DNA from: Antiquaquibacter oligotrophicus
Lineage (GTDB): Bacteria > Actinomycetota > Actinomycetes > Actinomycetales > Microbacteriaceae
Direction: 5' to 3'
DNA length: 64,000 nt
NCBI RefSeq assembly: GCF_020535405.1
Contig: NZ_CP085036.1
Coordinates: 2,666,001 to 2,730,000 of the forward strand
Below, piece after piece: positions 26,197 to 34,774 of this stretch. The notes below the pieces were generated by a model. It was not told the origin of the DNA. It ran no database searches and saw only the letters and a program-made list of their open reading frames with translations. Each line of letters starts with the position of its first letter. The stretch's first letter is position 1. A program made the translations under genes and the position numbers.

Positions 26197-29100
26197 ATGT
26201 TGTTCAATGCACCCAATCGACGAACCCGTCGCCAAACGACGGCGTTAGTCATGTCCATGACGTTGGGGGTGGGGGTACTTGCTGCGGTAGCGCCAGCAGC
26301 CTCCGCAGCCGATGTCACCGATGGCCTGCTCCATCATTTCCAGCTGGATGAGACATCCGGCACGGTGATCGCAAACACGGGTAGCGCCGGTTCTGCGTTC
26401 AACGCCACGCTCATGAACGCCGGCAAGGCCGAGCTCACCGGCGAGGGCATCCGTTTCAACCCCGACGATTACGCCAACGCCCTCGAGGGCGGCTACGTCG
26501 ATCTCCCCGACAACCTCACCTCAGGGCTCAACAACTTCACCGTCGATTACGACATCTGGATCGACCCCGCCAACGTTGGCGACCACCAGATCTGGAGCCT
26601 CGGCTACAAGACGGGTTCGTGTGACGTCGCCGGCGGCACCGCGATCTTTGCCTCGAACACGCAGCGCATCCGCACGGCGGCGGGCAACACCAACGTTCAG
26701 CAGAACCGTGTGCGTCTGGCCGAGGGTGTCTGGAAGCAGGTCACCTACACGCAGACGCTCAACCAGAACGGCACGAGCTGGACGGGCACGATGTACATCG
26801 ACGGCGTCCAGCACGCTCAGGCGACCAACATCACGGTTCCGCCGTCGGTGGGCGGCGCGAACGGCTCGAACTGCAACTACCTCGCCCGCTCGCAGAACCC
26901 GGCCAACTACTCGTTCCGCGGAACCCTCTCCGACTTCCGCATCTACAACCGTGCGGTCACTCCGTCCGAGGTGACGACTCTCGCCTCCGACGCGAACGCG
27001 GCAGGGGTGACGGCGGATGCCGCGGCCATCGACCTCGGACTCACGAGCGCAATCGTCGACGACATTGTGCTCCCGCGCCTCGGCACCGAGGCCGGATCGG
27101 CGATCACGTGGTCGTCGTCCGACCCGTCAGTTGTCGAGGTTGTGGTGCCACCGGCCGTCAACAGCGCGCGCAAGGTGGCGACGCTCGGTGTCATCACGCG
27201 ACCCGCTCAGGGTCAGCCGGATGCCACGGCTGTCCTCACTGCGACCCTCACGAAAGGCTCCGACGCCCAGACGGTGCGCCAGATCCCCATCACGGTGAAG
27301 GCCGAGTTCGACGAGCAGGCTTCGGTCGATCGCGACACACTCGACCTCGAGCTGTACAAAACCGACGACATCCGCGGGTTCATCGATCTGCCGGACACCG
27401 GCGAGTTCGGTTCGACGATCACATGGGAGTCGTCCAGTCCACTCGTGACGCCCACCGGCGAGGTGACTCGCCCCGCGTACGGTCAGCCGAACGTCGAAGC
27501 GACTCTCACGGCGACGATCGCCAAGGGCGCGGCATCCGAGACGAAGGAGTTCGACGTCACGATCGTCTCGCTCCCGCGCGAGGAGGAGAACGAGCGTTAC
27601 TTCCTCGGTTACTTCAAGGGGGAGAACCTGCCGGACGGCGAGCAGATCATGTTCGCGACATCCAACGGCAACACGGCTCTCGATTGGACCGGTCTGACCG
27701 GGGGAACCCCGTCGCTCGTCTCGCAGCTCGGCGACCAGGGTCTGCGCGACCCGCACATCGTTCGTTCGCCCGACGGTGACACGTTCTACATGATCGCCAC
27801 CGACCTCAATTGGTACGACCAGGGCGGCTACGCGATCAATGACACTCAGTACATCGAGGTGTTCGAGTCCCACGATCTCGTCAACTGGACGCCGCAGCGT
27901 CACGTCAAGGTCGCCCCGGATAATGCGGGCAACGCATTCGCGCCCGAGTCGCTGTGGGTGGAGGAGACCGGCGAGTACGCGGTGTTCTGGGCACAGTCGC
28001 TCTGGAACGACCCGATCAACCGCACCGGTCAGGGCAATGCGCAGATGTGGTACAACACGACGCGTGATTTCCAGACCTTCTCGGAGCCGAAGGTGTGGCA
28101 GGACCCCGCTCCGAACTCGCGTATCGACACGACCGCCATCAAGGTGGGCGAGTACTACTACCGGGTGACCAAAAACGAGACGAACAACTCGAACTCGGAT
28201 CTGTTCTCGGAGAAGCACACCGACTTCCTCGACAGCAACATCAACAACTGGCAGCTCCTCGCTCCGTCGCTCGGCAAGACGACGTGGGTCGCGAACCAGG
28301 GTTATGAGGGTCCGGTCATCTTTGAGGCCAACCCCGGCGACACCGCGTGCCCCGGTCAGTTCTACCTGTGGGGCGACCGTTACACCAACGGTGGCGGCTA
28401 CCAGGCCGCGTGCCACGAGAACATCGAAGCGCCGACATGGGAGGCGAAGGCCATCACGATGACCAACGCCGGCGTACAGCGCCCACGTCACGGAACGGTG
28501 ATCCCGATCACCCTGCGCGAGTGGAACGACATTCGCGGTATTCCGAACGAGGACGTCGCAACGTCCGTCGAGGTCGCGGTCGACGCTCAGGTGCTCGAGG
28601 GTGGCGTGGCCGACGTGTCGGCCACGGTGACCGCAGCCGACACCTTCCAAACCGGTGGTGAGGTGCGCTTCACCGTCGGTTCGTGGAGCGAGTCGGCCTT
28701 CATCGAGAACGGTGTGGCCACGGTGTCGCTGCCGAGTGATCTCGCAGTGGGCAACTACGACGTGACCGCCGAGTTCCTCGGGTTCGAGATCCTCGAGGCA
28801 TCCGACGACTCGGCGTCCTTCAGTGTCGTGCCGGCTCCGGATGCCACGGTCGATCGCATCGCGGGAGCCAACCGCTACGAGGTTGCCGTGAACATCTCGC
28901 AGGAGGCGTACCCCGGCACGGCTCCGGTTGTGTACATCGCCAACGGTGAGAACTACCCGGACGCGCTGTCGGCTGGTCCTGCTGCCGCGTACGAGGGTGG
29001 ACCGCTGCTGCTGATCCGTCCCGACGTCATCCCTCAGGTGGTCCAGGACGAGATCCAGCGACTCGACCCGTCCAAGATCGTGGTGGTCGGTGGAACGCTC

Positions 29101-29745
29101 TCGGTCACGGAAGGGTCGTTCAACGTCCTCTCCGGGCTCACCGATGAGATGGTGCGCATCGCTGGCGCCAACCGCTTCGAGGTGTCGCGCAATGTTGCCG
29201 AGTACGCCTTCGGCGGCGCCGAGGTGCCTCTGGCCTACGTCGCGACGGGGGAGAAGTTCCCCGACGCGCTGTCAGCCGGTGGGGCGGCGGGTTCGCAGGA
29301 TGCCCCGGTGCTTCTGGTTCGCGGGTCCGCTCAGGACCTCGACGCAGACACGCTGGCGCTCCTCGATGACCTCGGCACGACTGAGACTCGTGTCCTGGGT
29401 GGCGAGGCGTCGGTGACTCCTGGTGTCTTCGACGATCTCGACGCGGTTACGACGGCGACGAGGCTCGGTGGAGCCGACCGCTACGAGGCGGCGCGCACGA
29501 TCAACGCTGACGCGTTCGATTCGGCGGAACGCGCATTCATCGCTACGGGGCTGAACTTCCCGGATGCCCTCGCGGGTTCCGCGTGGGCTGCCGCGACGAG
29601 CTCGCCGCTCTACGTTGTTCCGGGAACGTGCGTTACCGCGGGCGTTCTCGCGGATCTGGAGGGCCTCGGGGTCAGCCAGATCACACTCCTCGGAGGGGAG
29701 GCGTCGCTGTCGCCGGCGGTGCTGAACCTCACACCGTGCGTCTAG
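26197..29745 (+). CDS. Secreted GH43-like glycosidase with LamG, Ig-like and three CWB2 domains
   Basis: A 1182-residue extracellular enzyme. Signal peptide 1-37 (cleavage after PAASA). Residues about 42-255 are a LamG/concanavalin-like domain. Two bacterial Ig-like segments (260-460) contain ITWSSSDPSVVEV and ITWESSSPLVTPTGEV. The GH43-type five-bladed propeller is about 465-790; candidate catalytic residues are D518 (RDPHI), E584 (APES), D644 (SRIDTT) and the EGP motif. An Ig-like linker follows, then three cell-wall-binding type 2 repeats (RIAGANRYEVA, RIAGANRFEVS, RLGGADRYEAA). GH43 enzymes typically cleave arabinofuranosyl or xylosyl links. ATG 26197 was chosen for GGAG and AGAAG upstream and for the signal peptide. 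The neighbouring furanose transporter suggests its product is imported. Confidence 0.85.
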   Translation: MLFNAPNRRTRRQTTALVMSMTLGVGVLAAVAPAASAADVTDGLLHHFQLDETSGTVIANTGSAGSAFNATLMNAGKAELTGEGIRFNPDDYANALEGGYVDLPDNLTSGLNNFTVDYDIWIDPANVGDHQIWSLGYKTGSCDVAGGTAIFASNTQRIRTAAGNTNVQQNRVRLAEGVWKQVTYTQTLNQNGTSWTGTMYIDGVQHAQATNITVPPSVGGANGSNCNYLARSQNPANYSFRGTLSDFRIYNRAVTPSEVTTLASDANAAGVTADAAAIDLGLTSAIVDDIVLPRLGTEAGSAITWSSSDPSVVEVVVPPAVNSARKVATLGVITRPAQGQPDATAVLTATLTKGSDAQTVRQIPITVKAEFDEQASVDRDTLDLELYKTDDIRGFIDLPDTGEFGSTITWESSSPLVTPTGEVTRPAYGQPNVEATLTATIAKGAASETKEFDVTIVSLPREEENERYFLGYFKGENLPDGEQIMFATSNGNTALDWTGLTGGTPSLVSQLGDQGLRDPHIVRSPDGDTFYMIATDLNWYDQGGYAINDTQYIEVFESHDLVNWTPQRHVKVAPDNAGNAFAPESLWVEETGEYAVFWAQSLWNDPINRTGQGNAQMWYNTTRDFQTFSEPKVWQDPAPNSRIDTTAIKVGEYYYRVTKNETNNSNSDLFSEKHTDFLDSNINNWQLLAPSLGKTTWVANQGYEGPVIFEANPGDTACPGQFYLWGDRYTNGGGYQAACHENIEAPTWEAKAITMTNAGVQRPRHGTVIPITLREWNDIRGIPNEDVATSVEVAVDAQVLEGGVADVSATVTAADTFQTGGEVRFTVGSWSESAFIENGVATVSLPSDLAVGNYDVTAEFLGFEILEASDDSASFSVVPAPDATVDRIAGANRYEVAVNISQEAYPGTAPVVYIANGENYPDALSAGPAAAYEGGPLLLIRPDVIPQVVQDEIQRLDPSKIVVVGGTLSVTEGSFNVLSGLTDEMVRIAGANRFEVSRNVAEYAFGGAEVPLAYVATGEKFPDALSAGGAAGSQDAPVLLVRGSAQDLDADTLALLDDLGTTETRVLGGEASVTPGVFDDLDAVTTATRLGGADRYEAARTINADAFDSAERAFIATGLNFPDALAGSAWAAATSSPLYVVPGTCVTAGVLADLEGLGVSQITLLGGEASLSPAVLNLTPCV

Positions 29746-29759
29746 CTCGGTAATACTGT

Positions 29760-29795
29760 GGCCGCCGCGTAGCGTTCGTACGCTGCGCGGCGGCC
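29760..29795 (+). terminator. Terminator after the GH43 gene
   Basis: A 15-bp stem (29760-29774 with 29781-29795, one G-T pair) beginning GGCCGCCGCG, with loop TTCGTA, 15 nt after the stop codon. No T-run. Confidence 0.75.
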
Positions 29796-29890
29796 CATGT
29801 TCGCGTTCACATGGGGCCGCGGCATCCCGCAATACTCGCGCGGTGCAGTGGCGGCGTGCGCCGATACTTCGGCGTTTATGCGCCGTTGCG

Positions 29891-29946
29891 TTATCAAACC
29901 GTTATCATTTGCTATGGTGTGAGAGCCGAATGTGAAGGCTAACATT
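29891..29946 (+). promoter_or_regulatory. Promoter and two LacI-type operators of the sugar transporter operon
   Basis: TTATCA (29891-29896) and an extended -10, TGCTATGGT (TATGGT at 29913-29918), are spaced 16 nt. TCAAACCGTTATCA (29894-29907) lies in the spacer and fits TGNNANCGNTNNCA at seven of eight positions. TGTGAAGGCTAACA (29931-29944) lies just after the expected start and also fits at seven of eight; it shares TGTGA--G-TAACA with the GH43 operator. CGTTATCA is repeated at 11-nt spacing (29889-29896, 29900-29907). Confidence 0.6.
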
Positions 29947-30036
29947 TGAGCCAATGCCGACGAAGTCATTTCGATCAGGCAGGTCCTCACACCAAGAACC
30001 CGACCTCGGTCGGGCCCGAACAAGGAGGTTTTGGGT

Positions 30037-31011
30037 ATGAAGAAGAAGGTCCTCGGTGGTCTTGCCATCGCGGGTGCATTTGCACTCGCACTGACGGGTT
30101 GTGCCCCTAGCGGCGGCTCCGGCGCCGGTGGCGGTGACGAACTGATCACCGTCGGTTTCGCACAGACCGGTTCTGAGAGCGGTTGGCGTGCAGCCAACAC
30201 GGAGTCGATGCAGGAGGCGTTCTCGGAGGAGAACGGCTTCGAGCTCATCTTCAACGCCGCAGACAACAAGCAGGAAGCGCAGATCGCAGCAGTCCGCAGC
30301 TTCATCAACCAGGGCGTCGACGCGATCGTGATCGCGCCCATCACGGTCGACGGCTGGGACGACGTGCTCAAGGAAGCTCAGGATGCCGGCATTCCGGTCA
30401 TCCTCGAAGACCGCACGGTCTCGGCGAGCGAAGACCTCTACGCGAGCTGGGTCGGTCTCGACTTCGAGCAGGAAGGCCGCACCGCTGGTGAGTGGGCCGT
30501 TGAGGAAGCCGGCGACGCCGGTGCCAACCTCGTGATTCTCGAAGGCACGACCGGTTCGTCGGCCGCGCTTGACCGCGCTACCGGTTTCGGCGAGGCGATC
30601 GACGGCTCGTCCATCAACGTCCTCGACTCGCAGACGGGTGACTTCACCCGCGACGGCGGCAAGAAGGTCATGGAGGGCTTCCTCCAGAAGTACGGCTCCG
30701 AGATCAACATGCTGTTCGCGCACAACGACGACATGGGCCTCGGTGCTCTCGACGCGATCAAGGCCGCTGGCCTCGTTCCCGGCCAGGACATCAAGATCGT
30801 CACGATCGATGCGGTCAAGGACGGCATGCAGGCGCTCGCTGACGGCGAGTTCAACTTCATCGTCGAGTGCAACCCGATCCTCGGCCCGAAGGTCGCGGAG
30901 CTCGTCAAGAAGGTTCTCGACGGCGAGGAAGTTCCGAAGTCGGAGATCGTTCCTGACGGTGCGTTCACCCAGGAGGACGCCATCGAGCTCCTCCCCACCC
31001 GCCCCTACTAG
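30037..31011 (+). CDS. Sugar ABC transporter substrate-binding lipoprotein (YtfQ-like)
   Basis: A 324-residue periplasmic-binding-protein type 1 family member, lipid-anchored at C22 (lipobox LTGC). It closely resembles YtfQ, the galactofuranose-binding protein: VGFAQTGSESGWRAANTESMQE, IINQGVDAIVIAPI-type segment, VWVGLDFEQEGRTAGEW-like segment, and FAHNDDMGLGALDAIKAAG. Other members of the group bind arabinose or fructose in furanose form, so a furanose is likely but the exact sugar is not certain. ATG 30037 follows AAGGAGG at 8 nt. A strong hairpin separates it from the ATPase gene, consistent with higher expression of the binding protein. Confidence 0.92.
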   Translation: MKKKVLGGLAIAGAFALALTGCAPSGGSGAGGGDELITVGFAQTGSESGWRAANTESMQEAFSEENGFELIFNAADNKQEAQIAAVRSFINQGVDAIVIAPITVDGWDDVLKEAQDAGIPVILEDRTVSASEDLYASWVGLDFEQEGRTAGEWAVEEAGDAGANLVILEGTTGSSAALDRATGFGEAIDGSSINVLDSQTGDFTRDGGKKVMEGFLQKYGSEINMLFAHNDDMGLGALDAIKAAGLVPGQDIKIVTIDAVKDGMQALADGEFNFIVECNPILGPKVAELVKKVLDGEEVPKSEIVPDGAFTQEDAIELLPTRPY

Positions 31012-31033
31012 GCGGTAGTCGAAAGACGAACCC

Positions 31034-31076
31034 GGATGCACCGGGGCCCACTTGAAGGGTCGGCCCCGGTGCATCC
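31034..31076 (+). terminator. Intra-operon hairpin after the binding-protein gene
   Basis: A perfect 15-bp inverted repeat, GGATGCACCGGGGCC (31034-31048) and its complement (31062-31076), with a 13-nt loop. There is no T-run and the next genes continue the same transporter. It probably stabilises the 3' end of the binding-protein mRNA or partly attenuates read-through. Confidence 0.7.
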
Positions 31077-31125
31077 ACCACCTGACTGCCACGCCACCGT
31101 CGTTCACACCTGAGGAAGATTGCGC

Positions 31126-32673
31126 ATGCCCGCGGAACCAACCGCCCCCGCTCCCGTCGTGGAGATGAGGGGAATCACCATCGAGTTCCCCGGCGTCAAG
31201 GCCCTCGACAATGTCGATTTCGTCTTGCGACCGGGCGAGGTTCACACCCTCATGGGGGAGAACGGGGCTGGCAAGTCCACCCTCATCAAGGCGCTCACCG
31301 GCGTGTACACCATCAACGGCGGCACGATCACCGTCGCCGGCCAGGTTCGCGACTTCAAGGGATCGGCAGACGCACAAGCGGCGGGCATTTCGACGGTGTA
31401 CCAAGAGGTCAACCTGTGCACCAACCTGACCGTGGGTGAGAACGTCATGCTCGGCCACGAGGTGCGACGGTTCGGCGCCATCGACTGGAAAGCCACCCAC
31501 CGGGAGGCTGCACGTCACCTCGAGAGCCTCGGCCTGACCATCGATACACGTTCGATGCTCTCGAGCCATTCGATCGCCGTCCAGCAGTTGGTCGCTATCA
31601 GCCGCTCCATGGTCACCGACTCCATCGTGCTCGTGCTCGACGAGCCGACCTCGAGCCTCGACCGCAGCGAAGTCGAGCAACTTTTCGCCGTCATCCGTCG
31701 TCTTCGCGACAACGGCGTCGCCATTCTTTTTGTCTCGCACTTCCTCGACCAGGTGTACGAGATCTCCGACCGATTGACCGTTCTGCGCAACGGGACGCTC
31801 GTGGGTGAGTTCCTTGCGGCCGACCTGCCTCGTGGTGAACTCATCTCCCACATGATCGGTCGTGTGCTCGATGAGCTCGACGCCCTGTCGCGAGCTGCTG
31901 ACCGACCCATCGACCGGAGCTCAGCGCCCGTGTACCGCGCCACCGACCTGGGGCGGAAGGGTGTGCTGGAGCCGGCCGACATCGACGTCTTCGACGGCGA
32001 GGTGGTCGGCATCGCCGGGCTCCTCGGCTCGGGTCGCACCGAACTCGTTCGTCTCATGTACGGTGCCGATCGCCCCGAAAGCGGAAACGTCGAGGTGCGT
32101 GGACGGGCCGCCAAGATCACCAACCCGCGCAATGCCATTGACCGCCGCATCGCTTTCTCGTCGGAGAACCGGCGCTCGGAGGGCATCATCGGCGATCTCA
32201 CCGTCGCCGAGAACATCGTGCTCGGCATTCAGGCCAAGCGTGGTTGGCTCCGCAAGATCCGCGGTGCCGAGCAGGCAGCAGTCGTCGACGAGTACATTGC
32301 CGCTCTCGACGTGAGGCCTCCGAATCCTCACCGATTGGTCCGTGACCTCTCGGGCGGCAACCAGCAGAAGGTGCTCCTCGCGCGGTGGCTCGCCACCGCT
32401 CCGCAGCTCATCATCCTGGACGAACCGACCCGCGGAATCGACATCGGAGCCAAAGCCGACATTCAGCGCAAGGTCAACGAACTGGCCGCCCAGGGGCTTT
32501 CCGTTGTTTTCATCTCCTCCGAGCTGGAGGAGGTGGTGCGCATCGCCCAACGCGTCGTCGTGATGCGTGATCGTCATAAGATCGGCGAGTTGAGTTCGCA
32601 CGACCTCGAGGTCGACGACCTCATCGACTTCATCGCCGAAGAACACCACGAGAGTCCGGAGAACGTGGCATGA
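31126..32673 (+). CDS. Sugar ABC transporter ATP-binding protein (YtfR-like)
   Basis: A 515-residue tandem-ATPase subunit of a CUT2 sugar importer. The N-terminal domain has Walker A GENGAGKST (44-52), Q-loop VYQEVNLC and Walker B VLVLDEPTSSLD. The C-terminal domain has a degenerate Walker A (LLGSGRTELV), LSGGNQQK and LIILDEPTRGID. ATG 31126 follows GAGGAAG at 7 nt. It overlaps the first permease gene by four bases (ATGA). Closest functional analogues are YtfR, FruK and AraV of furanose transporters. Confidence 0.93.
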   Translation: MPAEPTAPAPVVEMRGITIEFPGVKALDNVDFVLRPGEVHTLMGENGAGKSTLIKALTGVYTINGGTITVAGQVRDFKGSADAQAAGISTVYQEVNLCTNLTVGENVMLGHEVRRFGAIDWKATHREAARHLESLGLTIDTRSMLSSHSIAVQQLVAISRSMVTDSIVLVLDEPTSSLDRSEVEQLFAVIRRLRDNGVAILFVSHFLDQVYEISDRLTVLRNGTLVGEFLAADLPRGELISHMIGRVLDELDALSRAADRPIDRSSAPVYRATDLGRKGVLEPADIDVFDGEVVGIAGLLGSGRTELVRLMYGADRPESGNVEVRGRAAKITNPRNAIDRRIAFSSENRRSEGIIGDLTVAENIVLGIQAKRGWLRKIRGAEQAAVVDEYIAALDVRPPNPHRLVRDLSGGNQQKVLLARWLATAPQLIILDEPTRGIDIGAKADIQRKVNELAAQGLSVVFISSELEEVVRIAQRVVVMRDRHKIGELSSHDLEVDDLIDFIAEEHHESPENVA

Positions 32674-33710
32674 GAACCGTCATTAAACATCGGCTGTTCT
32701 GGCCGATCGTCGCACTCCTGACGCTCATCGTGGTCAACACGATCGCTCGGCCGTCCTTCGTGAGTGTCACGATCCAGGGTGGTCAGCTCTACGGCCCGCT
32801 CATCGACATCCTTCGCAACAGTGCGCCGCTCATGCTCGTGGCGCTCGGTATGACGATCGTTATCGCCACGCGTGGCATCGACCTTTCCGTTGGCGCGATC
32901 ATGGCCGTATCAGGAGCGGTCGCGCTCACGATCATCCAAGGCTCACCAGACCCGAACGGTCTCGGGACTGTGCTCGTCGCAATCGTCGCTGGCGTTCTCG
33001 TCGCCCTCGTGCTCGGCGCCTGGAACGGATTCCTCGTCGCGGTAGTCGGTATCCAACCGATCATCGCGACCCTCGTGCTCATGCTCGCGGGGCGCGGTGT
33101 CGCCCTCCTCATCACGGGCGGGTTCATCACCACGATCACGAGCGAGCCCTACCGATTTATGGCGCAGGGCTACGTGATCGGATTGCCGTTCGCGTTCTAC
33201 GTGTCGATCGCGGCCGTCATTGTGGTGGCACTGGCCGAACGCCGCACGGCCCTCGGGGTGCTCACCGAGGCGGTGGGTATCAACCCCGAAGCCAGTCGTC
33301 TCGCCGGCGTCCGCTCTCGCGGCATCATCTGGGGCGCGTATGCGGCAAGCGGACTGCTCGCGGGACTCGCGGGCATCCTGTACAGCTCCAACATCATGGC
33401 GGCGGATGCCAATGCCGCAGGTCTCTACATCGAGCTTGACGCAATCCTCGCCGTGGTGCTCGGTGGAACCTCCCTCATGGGTGGCAAGTTCAGCCTCGCG
33501 GGAACGGTTGTCGGTGTCTTCACCATCCAGACCCTCAAGTCGACGATCACCTTCCTCGGGGTTCCGCCCGCGGTCAGCCCGCTGTTCCTTGCGATCGTTG
33601 TCGTCATCGTTGTGCTCGTGCAGTCGCCCCGTCTCCGCGGAGCGGTACAGCGCGGATGGCGTTCGTTGCGTCCCCGACCGACCGAGAACTCCACGGAGGT
33701 GGCCCGATGA
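32670..33710 (+). CDS. Sugar ABC transporter permease (YtfT-like)
   Basis: A 346-residue CUT2 permease with about ten transmembrane helices. The characteristic GMTIVIATRGIDLSVGAIMAVSG segment lies near residue 60, and the EAA-like loop (GINPEASRLAGVRSR) and GGTSLMGGKFSLAGTVVG are near the C-terminal half. It overlaps genes on both sides by four bases. Paired with the next gene it forms a heterodimeric channel, as in YtfT/YjfF. Confidence 0.92.
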   Translation: MRTVIKHRLFWPIVALLTLIVVNTIARPSFVSVTIQGGQLYGPLIDILRNSAPLMLVALGMTIVIATRGIDLSVGAIMAVSGAVALTIIQGSPDPNGLGTVLVAIVAGVLVALVLGAWNGFLVAVVGIQPIIATLVLMLAGRGVALLITGGFITTITSEPYRFMAQGYVIGLPFAFYVSIAAVIVVALAERRTALGVLTEAVGINPEASRLAGVRSRGIIWGAYAASGLLAGLAGILYSSNIMAADANAAGLYIELDAILAVVLGGTSLMGGKFSLAGTVVGVFTIQTLKSTITFLGVPPAVSPLFLAIVVVIVVLVQSPRLRGAVQRGWRSLRPRPTENSTEVAR

Positions 33711-34726
33711 GCATCCAGACTCCCGTCCAGTCCAAGCCGACGGCTGTTGCGGTCGCGCAGCGCTTCCTCAGCAGGCACGTTTCATGGATCCCGGTTTTTG
33801 CGGCGATCGTCATCCTCGTGGCGATGTTCCTGGGCGCCCAGGCGTACTTCGGTAACTTCCTCACACCACGTGTGATCTCGTCGCTCCTTCTCGACAACGC
33901 CTACCTGCTGATCCTCGCCGTGGGCATGACGTTCGTGATTCTCACCGGCGGTATCGACCTGTCGGTCGGTGCTGTCATGGCGTTCACGGGGATGCTCGGT
34001 GCGAGCCTGTTGCGCGACGGGCTGCCCGTCGGCATTGTCATCCCTGTCATGCTGCTGCTCGGCGCCGGCATGGGTCTCGCCGTCGGAATTCTCATCCAAT
34101 ACTTCGATGTCCAGCCGTTCATCGCGTCGTTAGCGGCGATGTTCGCGGCTCGCGGTCTTGCGTTCATGGTGAGTCTGTCGTCGATTCGTGTCGAGGAGCC
34201 CGCGATCCTGTGGCTGCAAAGCACACGAATCCAAGCGGAGCCGGGGAGCTGGTTCATCACCCCGACCGGCATCATCGCGTTGCTCGTGGTGCTCGTTGGT
34301 GCGCTGCTCCTCGCCTACACACGTTTCGGTCGCACCATCTACGCGATCGGCGGTAACGAGCAGTCGGCTCGCCTGATGGGACTCCCTGTCGTGCGCACCA
34401 AGCTTCTCGCCTACGTGATCAGCGGCGTGTGTGCCGGTCTCGCCGGTGTCGTCTTCACGGCGTATACGGGTGCGTCCTACCCGCTCAACGGAATCGGCAC
34501 CGAACTCGACACGATCGCCGCCGTTGTCATCGGTGGAACCCTCCTGACCGGCGGTAGCGGCTATGTGCTCGGCTCGATGATCGGCGTCCTCGTCTACGGA
34601 ACCATCAAGACGGGGATCTCGTTCCTCGGCGCGGATCAGTCGTGGACTCGAATCACGATCGGGGCCCTGCTGCTGCTCTTTGTTGTCGTTCAGCGTGTGA
34701 TCGTCAGCCGTTCCAGTCGCCGGTAG
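33707..34726 (+). CDS. Sugar ABC transporter permease (YjfF-like)
   Basis: A 339-residue second permease of the same CUT2 system: VGMTFVILTGGIDLSVGAVMAFTGM, the cytoplasmic loop AIGGNEQSARLMGLPVVRTK, and GGTLLTGGSGYVLGSMIG. The ATG at 33707 overlaps the previous stop (ATGA). The order binding protein-ATPase-YtfT-YjfF is the full furanose-transporter set. A hairpin follows directly at the stop. Confidence 0.92.
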   Translation: MSIQTPVQSKPTAVAVAQRFLSRHVSWIPVFAAIVILVAMFLGAQAYFGNFLTPRVISSLLLDNAYLLILAVGMTFVILTGGIDLSVGAVMAFTGMLGASLLRDGLPVGIVIPVMLLLGAGMGLAVGILIQYFDVQPFIASLAAMFAARGLAFMVSLSSIRVEEPAILWLQSTRIQAEPGSWFITPTGIIALLVVLVGALLLAYTRFGRTIYAIGGNEQSARLMGLPVVRTKLLAYVISGVCAGLAGVVFTAYTGASYPLNGIGTELDTIAAVVIGGTLLTGGSGYVLGSMIGVLVYGTIKTGISFLGADQSWTRITIGALLLLFVVVQRVIVSRSSRR

Positions 34727-34749
34727 CGTGCGCGTCGGTTCGCGCACGC
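34726..34749 (+). terminator. Hairpin after the second permease gene
   Basis: GCGTGCGCG (34726-34734) pairs perfectly with 34741-34749 across a TCGGTT loop, followed by CGTTTCGG. It overlaps the last base of the stop codon and separates the transporter operon from the second ATPase gene. Confidence 0.65.
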
Positions 34750-34774
34750 CGTTTCGGGGGGCATGATAGTCACC

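Noticed and set aside
29905..31851. 648-codon minus-strand frame across the binding-protein promoter and gene
   Set aside because: It crosses a promoter, a hairpin and two well-supported genes and has no recognisable domain.
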